64,000 nt of DNA from Neodiprion pinetum (GCF_021155775.2 NC_060236.1:8663087-8727086); one strand, 5' to 3'; counted from the first letter of the stretch, positions 39,941 to 53,756 are shown. The notes: generated by a model not told the origin, from the sequence alone. Translations and numbers: made by a program.

Positions 39941-40639
39941 GAAGTTACTGGAGGAAACAAGAATAACTTCATCGTTGATCTCGTGTCAGAATGTAATGGT
40001 GCGATTCCAACGTATATTTTTCAAACTTCCGTTTCATTGAAAATAGTCGCGCCTTTATTTCTCGCTCAAAGCGTGCATTTTACGTTTCGTTTTCACTTGA
40101 ATGAATGAGGCTTCTTCTGAAAGTCACGATCAATTGATTTTTCATGCCAGGGATATTCGATATTCATGACAAATAGAATCCAGCGGCAAGTAGTCGAACA
40201 CTACGCAGAAACTAATCAATTAGCCTGTCTGGAATTGTTGAATTTGCCATTCACAACAACAATTTTAAATTCAACGTCTCAACTATTGCGTTCCCATTAA
40301 TATTTGAGCAGTGAAAACTCGAATCAGTTCAATCTTCTGACACCTGATGTCAAATTGCAGAAACTTCAAACTGCATGATTGTACTTCCAAAGATAATGTG
40401 TCTGTGAAATACAAAACAGGAAGTCTGGCACGTTTTTTATTTTTTATTTTATTCAACATGTACGTAAAATAGTCTCTTTTTCTCGCATATGACGTGGATG
40501 AAAAATTGCTCATTTCGAGCATAGACTTCATTAGTATTGTATTGCCTAACATTTATCGAAATTAATTTGTATTACTATTTTCATTTATCTGCCCTGAAAA
40601 TTATGAATATTTTTCTTCCTGATTTTTATTCTCTCGTTT

Positions 40640-41015
40640 AGACCAATAGCTAACAGCATGTCAAATATGCACTCAACCCTCCATTCAGTCATTCACTCAT
40701 TCTATACAAAATCAATTATAGGACCACATTTTGAGTATTGTGCTACGATATTAGCAAGTAGCAATATTAGCAAACTCACTCTGCGTTATTGCCAGTGTGT
40801 GTGAATCTCGATATTTTGATGCTAGAACCCGACACCGTATACCATTTAAAACATCCACATCTCGCTCTTGGTGTAAGTCATGGCATATAAAAGGGACCTT
40901 TGTACCATTCAAACAAGCCCGCCTAACCCAAATACGATTTAACCAATTCAGTAAACGTGAAGCTCTTCGAGAAATAAAGTATTGTACCGACAAACAAGGT
41001 CAAAGCTATGAAAAC
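40640..41015 (+). pseudogene. Non-LTR retrotransposon reverse-transcriptase relic
   Basis: From about 40,650 the plus strand encodes a stretch including SIIGPHFEYCATIL, the typical motif at the end of the reverse-transcriptase domain of jockey-like LINEs. It is followed after stops and frame changes by basic residues resembling the region beyond. Short, 5'-truncated and inactive. Confidence 0.5.
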
Positions 41016-41019
41016 GTGT

Positions 41020-42524
41020 AAACTAATTTGTCAAAATTGCGAAGAGTGATATGTGGAAAGCGAATAATGAAACGAGGCGAAACTTTTTTATATCCATACA
41101 TTTTATTAATACACATAATATATACGTTTATACACATAATAATTTAAATGATTTGATAAAATTATTATACCTTTCCTTCTGTCATATTAAAATGGTGATG
41201 AAGAAAATTTCATCGACGAAATTATGTAATGTTTAATTTAAATTATTGCAATAGAAAACTCGCATTCTTTTACACCGCGTTGTCACACGACAATGATCCT
41301 GAAGCAAGCTTTGCCCCCATAGCTTTATTTCGTGCGCTTGAAAAAAGACGAAAAATGGAATCCAAGAAGTGTCTGAGATGGATCAAAATCATGGAAACGG
41401 TATTTAAACTTTTGACGAAGAGATCATCACTCATGCAAATTCAAAAGTAGATTTGTTGCAAAACCCAAAATATCAGGCTTTTGAATAAATTATTACGAAA
41501 CGACGTCTCAACGATCGAACAGAAAATAAGAATTTTTACTACAATCGGAATTTTTAAGTCGGTGATAGACAATTTTCAACAGTTTCGAAACGCGGAGGAT
41601 GGATTTCAGAAACAACGGAGAAGTGATCAAATGCGATGAGAAGAATCGGGTATAGCTTTCAAGAGTTAAATTAGAACCGGAGCCGTTATAAATTTGTGCA
41701 AAAAAAAAAAAAAAAACTCGAGCAGTTTGATGCAAGACACCTGGTTGTAACAAGACTGAAGAGAACGCTATAAAACGTGGAAAATTTAAAAACAAACTCT
41801 GCCTTGACTTGTAGATTCAGTGTAACGAAATTGTGGCGAAAACGAAATTTTCTTCCTCTGGTCGATTTCAAGCTGACGATAATCCGGTTCGTACCCATAT
41901 TTTAGCTTACTGCTACGGAATGATGGTTTAAATTTTCTATTCACGTTCACGACATAAATACCGACGAAAAACAAAAGCACAGTGAAGTTGTACCTGTTTA
42001 TTTAGGCGAAATAAGTGTGACGTACCCGTTTCGTCTTTCAGTTTGAGAAACTGAAATTATTGTGGAAAATAATGATGATGATAAGAAATATGACGAACAT
42101 AATGTGACAACTCTGTGAAGATCCAAACATTACTTTTCCTGTAACTGACAACGAACGTTCATTTGGAGATTGCCCCCGATGTCGCTCTAATTTTGCTACG
42201 TTGTAGAGCATCAAAAAATAGTTGTCAAATTTGTTATTACCCATTAATCAATCGTTACAGAAATATGATTGGCTGCAGATCTGCTTACTTACGGACTCAC
42301 TTCCTGTAAAATGTAACTTCGGTTGCTTATTTAGCGGCAAAACATCGTTTGCGTTGAGACCATTCGCCGAAAACTCGCGGCATCAAACCTAAGATCATTC
42401 AATATTTACCTATATTAATGAATATTTAGCTCTCACAAACAACAGCGCTCCAGTTTTTACGGGAAAATATTTTTATCAGCTATCTTTGTTTACGTATCAA
42501 TGCTTTTGATGATCATTTGCTCGA
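41020..42524. other. Non-coding DNA between the GMC A upstream block and gene B
   Basis: AT-rich, with a 17-base poly(A) run at 41700-41716. Short open frames on both strands show no recognisable domain. Includes the 3' untranslated region of gene B at its right end. Confidence 0.4.
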
Positions 42525-45500
42525 CTAGTGACCATTCCAATCTTCCTTAATAAGATCTGCTGCCTTTTCAGCGATCATAATAACTGGAGCATTGGTATTA
42601 CCGGACACTATATTTGGCATTATGGAAGCGTCCACAACACGGAGACCATTTATACCGTGAACCTTGAGGCGTTGGTTCACCACAGCCATTTCGTCATTTT
42701 CAGAGCCCATTTTACAAGTGGAAGTAGCGTGATAAATCGTCAATGTATAGAATCTTGCGTAGCAGCGCCAATAGTCACGAGATGGAAATTCCAAGTGAGC
42801 ACAATCCGGGATCAAGTTGGAGCTAACACTGGCATTCAATTCCTGCATAGTCGACGTAAGGCTGAAATTGTAAATGAAATCGGCTGCCTCCGCCTGTAAA
42901 AAACGAGATCCCGTGTGAAAGTTACACTTCGATAGAAATATCGGTATTATTTGACACCAAATTTATCAGCTTACCAGAATCTCCAAATCTTGTGGGTTAT
43001 CAAAGTAATTCGGAACTATAAGTGGATGGTGTACGATATTATTATCTCTCAGCTTGATGTAGCCTCTGCTCTTCGGGTGTAATATAAATGGGATTATACT
43101 GTAGGCATCCTTGTTGATGATATTCGAATATAAGGTTTCGTAAAGATCATCTTTGAGACCGAACGCATTCTTGGTAAGTTCGCTGTTTCCATTGAAAGCC
43201 GATGACCAGAGAAAATACTGGAGGTCAGGAAAATCGAGGGAACTGTTAGCATACCTGAAAGCATGTGAGATGTCACCATGACGTTTACTTGGAAGCAAAT
43301 TTTCCTCGATACATTGCGAATTTAAATAGACAAATCTTTTTCATTCAATTCCAAAGTGAAGCCTATCTTGATACAATCCATTTCTATTTCTACTCCTTTC
43401 AGGCCCACCTCCAAGCCAAAGAGACAGCATGTTGAATCTTGAATTCTTGAAAAAGAATGTGACTTTGCTATAAAAAAAATTAAATAATTGCCTTCACTCA
43501 TGCTTTGATAAATCAAATTAAACTTTTTGTATTCGGTGACAAGTTTCAATTATAAAAAAGCTATCGTCGACTGTTATTCCGAAGGTAAACAATTTTTATC
43601 CAATGTTCTCTATCATATATTAGAATAAAACATGTGACTAGTAAGAAATACGTGATTTAGAGTAAGCGCATGTCGGATTTATTGATTGCTCTACTGTCGT
43701 GATTTCAACCATCCACCCCGTAACAACGGCAAAAAGTTTCAGTTGACTTATCAAGTCACGAGTAAAAGAAATATTCTTTTCTCTGTAGAAGAAGTTGCAT
43801 TGGTTGATTTTTTTTCAAGTCGTTCGTATGTTTTGTCAAAAATTATTTGATTATACTTACAAATGACCAGGGTGCCGAAATGCAGTATTAAAATGACTGT
43901 TCAATATGACTTTTAAGGTGTTACTCCACGGTTGATCTAATAGGTAGAAACTACGAATCTTGTACACCTACTAATTGATTACGACAATTAAATTACTAGA
44001 GACGAAATCTTTAGTTTGAACGACCTGAGCGTAAGATCAGAATTCGCAGAAAAAAAAGCCATGACAATTAGTGTGTGCACAGAATCTAACGAAACTATTG
44101 TGTTCAGTGAAGCGATAACGAATGTAAGAATTATTATAGAAGCACGGTTTAGAAGCTGTGACTACGTTGCATAGCCGTGTGCGGAGTAACTTTCTATGGA
44201 GGATTACGTATTATACTTACATAATTATACAGTGTTGAAAAGTTCTGTATAGAACTTCTTTCACTGTGCTAGAAGTTTTATCCGGATACGGAACAGTGAA
44301 TTCACCATACATTTGCTGTGTATTCAATTCACAAACACAATAAATTTACTATAAAACTTAGTGAAATCAGATTACTTTTCTGTGTTTTTCCTATAAATTT
44401 TAGTAAAATCAAAAATTTTCATTGTAAATTTCAAACAAATGCATAGTAATTTACGTTGCTGCACTGAATTTGTAAATTTACACGTCTTTTGTCCAATAAA
44501 TGTGTAGTAAATTCACAATCATTTTCAACAGTGTAGGGGCAGAAGCATTAGTAATGAAAAGCATACTCGAATGTACATAATTGGATTACGGATAAGAGCA
44601 ACAGCTAGTGGGAATCTACCTCTATCTACCGCGATGGACAATGAAAGTATCAAACTGAAAATCATTGAGTAAAATTATTGATATTTGCTGTACAGAGAAA
44701 TATCAGTAAACATTTTTATTATATTATTAATACCTGGAATTGGTGAAACCTATAACTTCGCCGAAGGATATGTCATATAACGAGCCGTTTCGCTCAGCCA
44801 GGAATTGTTCTACTTCCGAAAGAGTCGATGTTGATGAATCATACGGCGGATCAATCAGATAGGTAAGTCCTCCAATCCCCACATGATCCTGAAGATTTTT
44901 CCCAACTCCTGGACTATCCAGAATAACCCGAATGCCGACCTCTTCTAAGTGTTCCTTAGGACCGATTCCTGAGAGCATTAGCAGTTGAGGCGATTGAATA
45001 GTGCCCGCTGAGAGTATTACCTCTTTTTTTGCACGAACGGTGTACGTCATGTTTTCTCGGACAAATTCAACGCCGTAAGCTGTTTTTGTGGTTTCATTCA
45101 CGAGAATCTTAGTGACCAAAGCACCCGTGCGCACATGGAGGTTTTCTCTTCCAGCTGTGAAACGCAGATAGGCTTTTGCCGAGCTGCATCTAAGGCCATT
45201 TCTCACAGTGGCTTGCGGGTACATAAATCCCGTCTGCGTCTCTCCGTTTACATCCACCTCTGAGTAACCCATTTCAAAACTAGCATTGAGAAAATAGCTT
45301 GCAATCGGATGCTTGTATCTTGCTCGTTCAACAGTCAAATAGCCAGTGGTCCCATGATAAGGAGATGCGCGGAGTTCAGGGATGGAGACGTTTTCCGCTT
45401 TTTTGAAGTATGGTAAAACAGCGTCGTATCCCCATCCGGAATTTCCCAACTCCTCCCATTGGTCGTAATCTTTTCGATTGCCACGAACGTATATCAGATA

Positions 45501-45974
45501 ATTAATGACGCTGCTCCCTCCGAGTGCTTTACCTCTGGGCCAGTTGCATTGATTGTTGACCATGCCTTTACAATAGGTCGACGAATTTTCAATTTTGAAT
45601 CCCCAGTCGACTTCGGTGTGCTGAAGATATAAAGCCAGTGAAGGTACGTCAGAGATAACTCCTTCATCGTTCCCAGCCTCCAATAGCAGGATAGTCCAAT
45701 TTGAATTTTCCGATAATCTGTTAGCGAGTACGGCTCCTGCAGATCCTCCTCCGATTATTACAAAGTCATAACTGCCAAGCATCTCTTCCACCGAAACGAT
45801 ACGTACTCTGTTATCTTTGTCGACAATGTCAGGTCGCCGGAGGACTATCAAAAGTTCCAAAAATGTTAAAAATCCAATCATGGTCCCGTTGGACAAAGCA
45901 AAACGGATACCAGTGTATGCCCACTGAACAATCAGTTGGGATACAGATGTATTTCTTTCGGGAACAATTTCCAT
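42525..45974 (-). CDS. GMC-type FAD oxidoreductase B (glucose-dehydrogenase-like)
   Basis: Exons 45974-44734, 43254-42975 and 42893-42525 (1,241, 280 and 369 bp) give 629 residues. It shares both intron positions with A, D and E but is the most diverged intact member. FAD fold VIIGGGSAGAVLANRL; signature 1 GKALGGSSVINYLIY; signature 2 is GTIQSPQLLMLSGIG; catalytic YHATSTCKMG and VSGNTNAP. One N-terminal hydrophobic segment, with no obvious cleavage site. The protein stops shortly after EKAADLIKEDW, so it lacks the 25-60 residue tail of the other three. No minus-strand TATAAA was found within 150 bases upstream; the nearest canonical promoter is that of relic F, 0.9 kb upstream. Confidence 0.9.
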
Positions 45975-46639
45975 GACAACTCCTTGATTCGGTGTTGGCT
46001 GTCAAAACGTTGTACAATTTCATCATTAGTAGAATGCAGATGTGTTTACTGGTATAAAATATTCGAGTGGGTATTCAATTGTTGAAATCATAAACTAGTT
46101 GAGAAAGCAGTTACTTTAAAATTGCGTAGAATTATTAAAACCATTGCAGCCGCTTGTCACCCGATCTATAAGTGAATACCCTTTTGAAAATAGTATATGC
46201 ATGATTTTCTTCGATTTTTTATCACTCACACAAAAAAAATTTTTATCCAGGGGTAAGTATCTCCTTATCCGTATGACTGGTGACTATGGCCAATACCAGC
46301 TCTTCTGATCCAGCAACACGTCACTTAACGATCAATTTAGAAAAAAAAAAAATGCTAATTTCGCACTTCCCGTTCTTGGTACACAATATACTATTAGATT
46401 GCTACATAAGAGATTCATTAAATTTCGACTTACGTACTGACGATTTACTCTAAAATCCACGTTAATATGTTTAACGTTTCTATGTTTTTCTCGTGTGCAT
46501 TATTGACATTCTTTTGATCCCGTCAGCTTCTGCTTGTACAGACCATGTGAATTTGTTTCATTTCTGCGTTTCTTGCATTTATGCCCACGCCATTTATTCC
46601 AGTCTTTAGCAATATTTTCTCTTCATTCGCGTCATTCGA

Positions 46640-46744
46640 CAGATTCTTAAATTCACGATAAACGGATCCCAGTATATGCTCATTGGACAGTCTGCAGTTG
46701 GGGTGCACAAGCGTATATCTATCGAGTACGATATCTATCACCAC
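46640..46744 (-). pseudogene. GMC relic F (5' end only)
   Basis: The minus strand from about 46734 aligns with the first 30 codons of genes A, D and E and with their 5' leader. The start ATG reads ATA, and one or more inserted bases break the frame after about 12 codons, within the segment that becomes the membrane anchor in the paralogs. Nothing recognisable follows below 46640. The TATA box and initiator of this copy are intact. Confidence 0.65.
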
Positions 46745-46820
46745 ACTGTGATTTGGCGTTCACTGTGAAAAGTGTGCGCGATTCCTGTATCAAGAACTCA
46801 ACACGGCACAAGAACTCAAC

Positions 46821-46859
46821 ACATTGATCGAATCTCCGTTGAAATACTTGGTTTTTATA
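46821..46859 (-). promoter_or_regulatory. Conserved core promoter of relic F
   Basis: Minus-strand TATAAAAA (46859-46852) and initiator TCAAT (A at 46825), 34 bases apart, exactly as at genes A and D. It survives although the adjoining coding sequence is broken, so it may now serve gene B or a non-coding RNA. Confidence 0.5.
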
Positions 46860-47022
46860 GTCCCAATAATATCTGTGCGTGTACGCGAATGACTTCAGGT
46901 CAAACGGATGCGTACGTTTGCGAACGTAGCGGTACAAATCACATAATTCTCATCGTACCAGTATTTGGACCTCAGCCAATCGTATCACAAGCATAGTAAT
47001 AGTTTAGCTAATGTATATAACA

Positions 47023-47420
47023 TTCAAATAAGCACTCGGGTTGAAATATTTGTTTTCTTTTTCCTGTTTTAATACTCCACCTATCCAGTCAAACAGTACT
47101 CAAGTTCAAATATTTGTTTCTTTGCCCCTACTTGTAAACATACATGCCTTGGGAGTCGTTTCACGGAGCCATCAAAGCCATGACCAGGCACTCAAGCTTG
47201 CAAGCGGGAACTAAATATCAAATATTTGAAGCTCGGCGTTTATTATACAAGGCATACAGAATATTAAGCAATACGAGTTTCGGTCAGTGTTAGAATGCAG
47301 AACATGAATGATTCTCGAGAGCTCTAGTATAAGATTCCCGCGGAGTTTCCATTACGTGATATCGACTCCATTAGCAAATGTGTTATTCATCGAGATTGGA
47401 TTCCAACGCTGTGTTTAAAG
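47023..47420 (-). repeat. Upstream duplicated block of relic F / gene B
   Basis: Two tandem copies of the ~65-bp motif (about 47023-47070 and 47088-47135; core CTCGGGTTGAAATATTTG and variant), then DNA matching the blocks beyond genes A and D. Confidence 0.5.
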
Positions 47421-47980
47421 TGCCTGAAGGTAAAAATTAATACTTTCATCGTTGACCTGCAATCAGAATTTAATGGTACGGTCCCAGACAGTGTTCCGAT
47501 CGATCCGATCGTCCCATCTCAGCTTCACGAAAAACACGATATCCATTGGTAACCGGGACACCACCGCGATGCATGCTACACAGTATATTGTAATTCAGCA
47601 ACTAGCTCAATACCAACCCTATGACCATCCAATTTTGAGAATACATGACCTTGGTTGAAAAATTTTCAGCTTTTCAATGAAATTACTAGCTGCTACGTCT
47701 AGTTTTCAAGTCTACGCGCTTGTCCAACTTTCCCACATTCTTGCTGATACTCTACACCCTACATTGTCCTCTCACTCTCAAGTAGTCCTCCTGAAAATGA
47801 TTGTGTGTTGAATTATAAAATTTATCTTGTGAATTCGATGAAACACATAAAAAATCACGTAATAAATTGCCAAAGCACGAATCACCAGGTATACCGGATC
47901 AAAAATCAAATAGTGAACTACACATAATTTTTGTACGATTTTTGATATAATGTTATTCAGTATACAAATTATCTACGTAC

Positions 47981-48840
47981 CAAAACCGCCAGATCATTCA
48001 TGCCGTCGAAATAGTTTGGAACTATGATCGGCTGCTCTGTGATATTATTGTCTCTCAGTTTGACGTAATTTCGACTCTTCGGGTTCATCAGCGATGGTAT
48101 CACGTCGTTCGCTGGCTTATCGATTATGTTCGAAAATATGGCTGCGTAAAAATCGTCTCTAAGGCCAAAGATCCTTTTAACGACTTAAGTATTCGTATTT
48201 AGCGTCGTTGAACCAAGAAATAATTGGAGGTGCGGGAAATCGACACAACTGTTGGCATACCTCAATGGAGAGATTTTGGAAATGATGGATGGGGATACGA
48301 GGATGTTTTACCTTATTTCAAAAAATCCGAAAATATCTCAATACCCGATCTCCGTGAATCGCCGTATCATGGAACCACTGGCCATTTGACAGTTGAACAC
48401 TTGAAATATGAACATCCTATTACGAGCTATTTTCTGAATGCCACTTCTGAACTAGGCTACAGTGTGGTAGATGTGAACGGTAAGACCCAGACTGGATTTA
48501 TGCGCACGCAAGCTACAACTAGAAACGGCCTTCGATGCAGCACGGCGAAAGCCTATCTGCGATCCGCAGCTGATAGGAGAAACCTACACATTAGTACGAA
48601 TTCTCTGGCCCATAAGATTCTCATCGATAAAACGACAAAAACAGCTTACGGAGTTGAATTTGTCCGAAAAAACATGAGGCACATTGTTCGTGCAAAAAAA
48701 GAGGTAATACTCTCAGCGGGCGCGATTCAATCGCCTCAACTGCTAATGCTATCAGGAATCGGTCCGCGAGAGAACCTAGAAGACCTTGGCATTGAGGTTA
48801 TTCGCAACAGCCCAGGAGTCGGGCAAAACCTTCAGGACTT
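47981..48840. pseudogene. GMC pseudogene C, broken by a local inversion
   Basis: The minus strand 48260-47981 is a full-length 280-bp exon 2 with intact acceptor and GTACGT donor, but it has an in-frame stop about 60 bases in. Immediately next to it, the plus strand 48265-48838 is an uninterrupted piece of exon 1 (about residues 168-373, from QWRDFG to GVGQNLQD, including signature 2). The two pieces of one gene now face opposite ways, and the ends of exon 1 are missing. A (TTTG)n run follows the right break at about 48840. It cannot encode an enzyme. Confidence 0.8.
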
Positions 48841-48859
48841 TTGTTTGTTGTTTGTTTGT

Positions 48860-49777
48860 TTTGGAATAGAAGTGCTGTAAAAGCAACTCCTCTAACTGGG
48901 TAGAAAACACTTGAGTCCATACTTCAATTAAATGAGTCCAATAAAGTTTCAGTTCGAATTATAATTTATGCTGGATTGGTTTTGATTTTCTACTGTGACT
49001 CACACACAACTATTAACAGCTAGGTGTGTAAACATGAACGGTGCCACCATACTTATTTCAACAAAACGTTGTACACTAAATTTTTTATCGTCCTTCAGTA
49101 CAAATATTGAAGTCTGCTATGTTACGTTTTACACATCGTATTTATTCAATGGCATTAGTCAATTCCGATATGAATACAATGACGAAACAATAGCCATGGA
49201 GCTATTTGAAATCATGTACAAATTCGAAATCATGGACTTAGAAGAAATTTACTTCCATGATTTTCTCGGTTATAAATACGTGATCATTGAAAAACGTGCA
49301 CCTAACTAAGATTTCACTGTACAAAATTATTTTCTAAATTGCCGACCATTCGTAAATGCATCCTGTACCCAATCGTATACTTACTTAACGAGTTTATACA
49401 TTTAAGTATGAACAATCTGGGTCAGTTCCGGAATCCTGAAAGATCAAAGTTTACATAAAAGATACACGAAGTATAACTTTTGGGAAAGCCAAATTCTGAA
49501 AACTCAAAATCCTGATTACACAAAAACTCTAATGCACAAAACTTGGAACGACCGTCGCTGTGAGTAAAAAAAATTCTATTTGGCAGAATTGCAGAATGTT
49601 TTTATATTGAATCCACCGTATTCAAATACGCGTGGCATGCTTACTGACAAATTCTTGCCGGCGGTCCGCGTCTGAACAGTAATAACGATGCAGGGATTTT
49701 GCACCATCGGGACAATGCATTTTCAAAGACTCCTTTGGTCGTCAATTCATCGTCCGAACTGGCGGTCCTTCTCAATT
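48860..49777. other. Non-coding DNA between pseudogene C and gene D
   Basis: AT-rich. A 104-codon plus-strand frame at 48995-49309 has no recognisable domain. The right end is the 3' untranslated region of gene D. Confidence 0.3.
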
Positions 49778-52700
49778 TCATGCGTGAGCGTAGCTTTGCA
49801 ACGTTGGAAAAATGTTTTCCCAAGCTTTGACATTCGAAGTCTTGCACCCACCGGAAAAGATGGGATTCCAATCTTTCTTGATAAACTCCGCGGCCTTTTC
49901 GGCGATCATGATAGTTGGTGCGTTGGTGTTCCCAGATACTATGGTTGGCATAATTGAGGCGTCCACGACCCGAAGACTGTTCACACCGTGGACCCTAAGG
50001 CGTGCGTCTACTACAGCCATTTTATCGTCAGTTGGGCCCATTTTACAAGTGGAAGTGGAATGATAAACGCTCAACGTGAAAAATCGTACGTAGCAACGCC
50101 AATAATCACGGGACGGAAAATTTAAGTGTGCGCACTCCGGGATCGTATTGGAATTGGGACGCGCATTCAATTTCTTCATAGTTGAGGTTTGGCTGAGGTT
50201 GTAGGCAAAAAAGATCCCTTCTACCTGCGAATTGAAAGATCGTCCATGAAATATCCTTAAACTCAAGTTATGTGATGTTCTTCGATACAAATGAAGTTAT
50301 CTGTATACCAAAACATCCAGATCATCCGGGTGGTCGAGATAATTTGGAACTATGATTGGCTGCTCTGTGATATTATTGCCTCTCAGCTTGATGTAACCTC
50401 TACTCTTCGGGTGTATCAGTGCTGGTTCCACCCCGTAGGCTTCCTTATCAATTATATTCGAAAATAAGGATGCGTAAAAGTCGTCTCTGAGTCCAAAAAC
50501 ACTTGTAACAAGTTCACCGTTTACATTTTGAGCGGTTGAACTAAGAAATAATTCAAGGTCCGGGTAATCGATAGAACTGTTGGCATACCTAAAAAGAAAA
50601 CCGAAAGGTTTGATCAGAAATATTTGTATAATAGTACCTTATGTAACAAGGGAATAAAGTCGACTTTTATTCCTGTGTTACATATAGGACTTTACTTCCG
50701 ACTCAACTCTGGCTGTAAAAATTATTTGAAAATTGGGACTTTTAAATTGGGCTCATATTTCTCGGTGATTTGGATTTAAGATCATATTTCCCGCAAATGT
50801 GTTTTAGGGAAAAACACGGGCCGCTTTCATCCCGCTTTTGAGGTCAATAAAGTTAACTTTATGGTTGAGTCGGGAATAAATTGTTGTATGTGTGATGTCA
50901 TCTGTTAATCCAGTTCAAGTTTTCTCATATAGAGTGAAAAAAAAAAACGCCAAACATAAAATTTCAACTTATTTTGTATCAAATGTAAATTGAATTTCTT
51001 CTTCACTGGGTCATCAAGTTGTTATTGTGAAATTTCAAAATATTATTTTTCAGGAATTTGGACTCAGAACGGAGTCATCAACGCGATTGTTTTTTGTTGG
51101 TGAAACATTCCAATTCCAAACCAACATCGATCGAAAATTCTCGGATTTCGTGAACCGGAAAATTTGGTGTCCTGAGACTTCCGAAACAGAGACCGGTGAA
51201 GAATTCGAAAATCCGTGAAAGTACTCTCAGTAGTGTAACAAAACCTTGAAGGGAAAACAAAATCGAGTCACGTCGTATTATCCCGGAAATTCATGGCGTG
51301 TAATGGCAATGTTGAAAAATCGAATCGCCACTTCCCATTGGCTTCGGAACAACGTAACCACTTGATAACAGAACTTTAAAGACAGTAGATGATGACAGAA
51401 ACTATTGTCAATGATTTTAAACTCCCGAATGTTGAAATCAGATAATGCTGAATTTTTGTTGTTGAATGCGTGTCCAAATTTTTTTTCTTGGTAGAATACG
51501 CGAGGAAAATTTCAGATGGCGTAAAAATGGTGATATTTCAAAAATATTCTATGAGACACGGTATGACGCATGTAATGTCAGTGTTTCTAAAAAACAAGAA
51601 CTGCTACAACTGTTCTTCGACACGAATATCATAAACGGAATTAGAACGATAATGCTTGAAGTACGTGATCCTTCAGTCAGATTTTAATATGGTTTGTAAA
51701 TTTCGAGTATAGATGCCGTCGCTCTATAATTGGACCGTGCGTACAAAAAATTTCAAAATTTAATATACCGATCAGAGAAACTCCCGACAACCTCAAAATT
51801 GGAGAAGCATCGCGTTATCCATGTTTTTACTACACATGATGAATGCTACTATAATTCACCAAATTCTCATTCATTATCTGTATATAAACAGAGGTCCTGT
51901 TTGCATTTAAGTCTTACACATGCTTTGGAAAAATTGATACCATAATGCTGTTATGCTATTTCTATTCGTGACAATTTTATGACTTGAATAAAAGCTTAAT
52001 TGCACCAAAAAACTACGGGATCTAAGTTGTTATTATTATTGTTGTTGCTGTTGTTTTTAGTATTATTTTGAACAATCTGCAAAAATGTGACAGAGATTTT
52101 GTGTATAGCTTACGAAACTGCGTACCTTACAATTCAACGTACTGCTCAAGACTTATACCAATAGACGAAAAAATTTTTAAATATCTAATTCAGAAGCATG
52201 TAAATTTATGTCATTTGTTTTACATTGCAGAGAAAGCGCGTACGACTGTCAGGACTGGATTATTTTGGTACGAGTTGGCAACTGGTCGCCTAACGCTTGA
52301 AAATATTCACCTGGTGTTGACGAAAGCCAATATTTCGCAGAAGCCTGTACCGTATAGGTGACCCTCTTTTTTTACCACAAAGTCCGTTACGTCCGCTAGA
52401 GTTGTCGTAGATGGATTGTACGGTGCATCAATCAAAAAAGTAAGCCCACCAATCATGATGTGATCCTGAAGATTTTGCCCGACTCCTGGGCTATCGTGAA
52501 TAACCTTAATTCCAACCTCTTCCAGGTGATCTTTGGGTCCTATTCCTGAGAGCATTAGCAGTTTAGGCGATTGAATCGCGCCCGCTGAGAGTATTACTTC
52601 TTTTTTTGCACGAACAATGTGCCTCATGTTTTCTCGGACAAATTCAACTCCGTAAGCTGTTTTTGTCGTTTTATCGATGAGAATCTTATGGACCAGAGAA

Positions 52701-53554
52701 TTCGTACTAATGTGCAGGTTTCTCCTATCAGCTGTGGATCGCAGATAGGCTTTCGACGTGCTGCATCGAAGGCCGTTTCTAGTAGTGGTTTGCGGTCGGT
52801 TGAATCCAGTTTGCGTCTTGCCGTTCACATCCACCTCATGGTAGCCCATTTCAGACATGGCATTCGAAAAGTATCCTTGCATCGGGTGTTCATACCTTGG
52901 ATTTTCAACTGTAAGAGGGCCGGAGGTACCGTGATAAGGCGATTCGCGGAGACCGGGAATCGTCATATTTTCTGCCTTTTTAAAATACGGTAAAACGTCA
53001 TCGTATCCCCATCCAGGATTCCCCGAATCCCTCCAGTTGTCGTAATCTCTTCGATTTCCACGTACGTATAGCATGTAATTAAGGCTGCTGGATCCTCCAA
53101 GTGATTTTCCTCTGGTCCAGTGGCATTGATTATCGACCATGCCCTTACAATAGGCCGAAGAAGATTCAGTTTTGAATTTCCAGTCCATATCAGTGTTCAC
53201 AAGATTATAAGTCATTACAGGTAGATCAGAAATGACTCTTTCATCACCTCCAGCCTCTAGTAGCAAGATCGTCCAGTTTTTATTTTCCGTTAATCTGTTG
53301 GCAAGTACAGCTCCTGCGGATCCTGCACCAATTACTACAAAGTCGTACTGGTCCAGCAGTTCTACCGTTGGAACGATGCGTGCTCTATTATCCTTGTCGA
53401 CAATGTCAGGTCGAAGAAGCACTATTAGAACTTCGAAAAAAGTAACAAACCCGACTGTTACCCCGGCGCAGGACAAAGCTAAACGGATCCCTGTATATGC
53501 CCACTGAACAATCAGTTGGGGTACAGGCGTATTTCTGTCGGGTACAATGTCCAT
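49778..53554 (-). CDS. GMC-type FAD oxidoreductase D (glucose-dehydrogenase-like)
   Basis: Exons 53554-52311, 50588-50309 and 50224-49778 (1,244, 280 and 447 bp) give 656 residues, one codon longer in the N-terminal membrane segment than the others. FAD fold VVIGAGSAGAVLANRL and LLLEAGGDE; signature 1 GKSLGGSSSLNYMLY; signature 2 GAIQSPKLLMLSGIG; catalytic YHSTSTCKMG and VSGNTNAP. All key residues are present, so it should be an active FAD enzyme of unknown substrate, membrane-anchored or secreted. Introns are 1,722 and 84 bp. Over much of exon 1 it is nearly identical to E. Confidence 0.9.
52028..52069. repeat. TTA/TTG-type simple repeat in intron 1 of gene D
   Basis: Imperfect run of TTA, TTG and TTT triplets. 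Confidence 0.6.
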
Positions 53555-53618
53555 TGTAACTCTGTGATTTGGTCAAGTTTTTGCAACTGCTGTATCAAGA
53601 ACTGAAGACGACACGAAC

Positions 53619-53655
53619 ATTGATCAAGCCTCCGTCGAAATGTCTGGTTTTTATA
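53619..53655 (-). promoter_or_regulatory. Core promoter of GMC gene D
   Basis: Minus-strand TATAAAAA (53655-53648) with initiator TCAAT (A at 53621), 34 bases apart. Leader to the ATG at 53554 is about 67 bases. Confidence 0.6.
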
Positions 53656-53756
53656 TTCGTAAAAATATTTTTGCGCATGCGCATACTTCAGGTCAAACGG
53701 GTACTTCATCCAATCAATTTACACGTATAATAATGGTTTTGTTGACGCACGAAAGG

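Noticed and set aside
48995..49309. 104-codon open frame downstream of pseudogene C
   Set aside because: AT-rich, no recognisable domain or splice context; likely chance.
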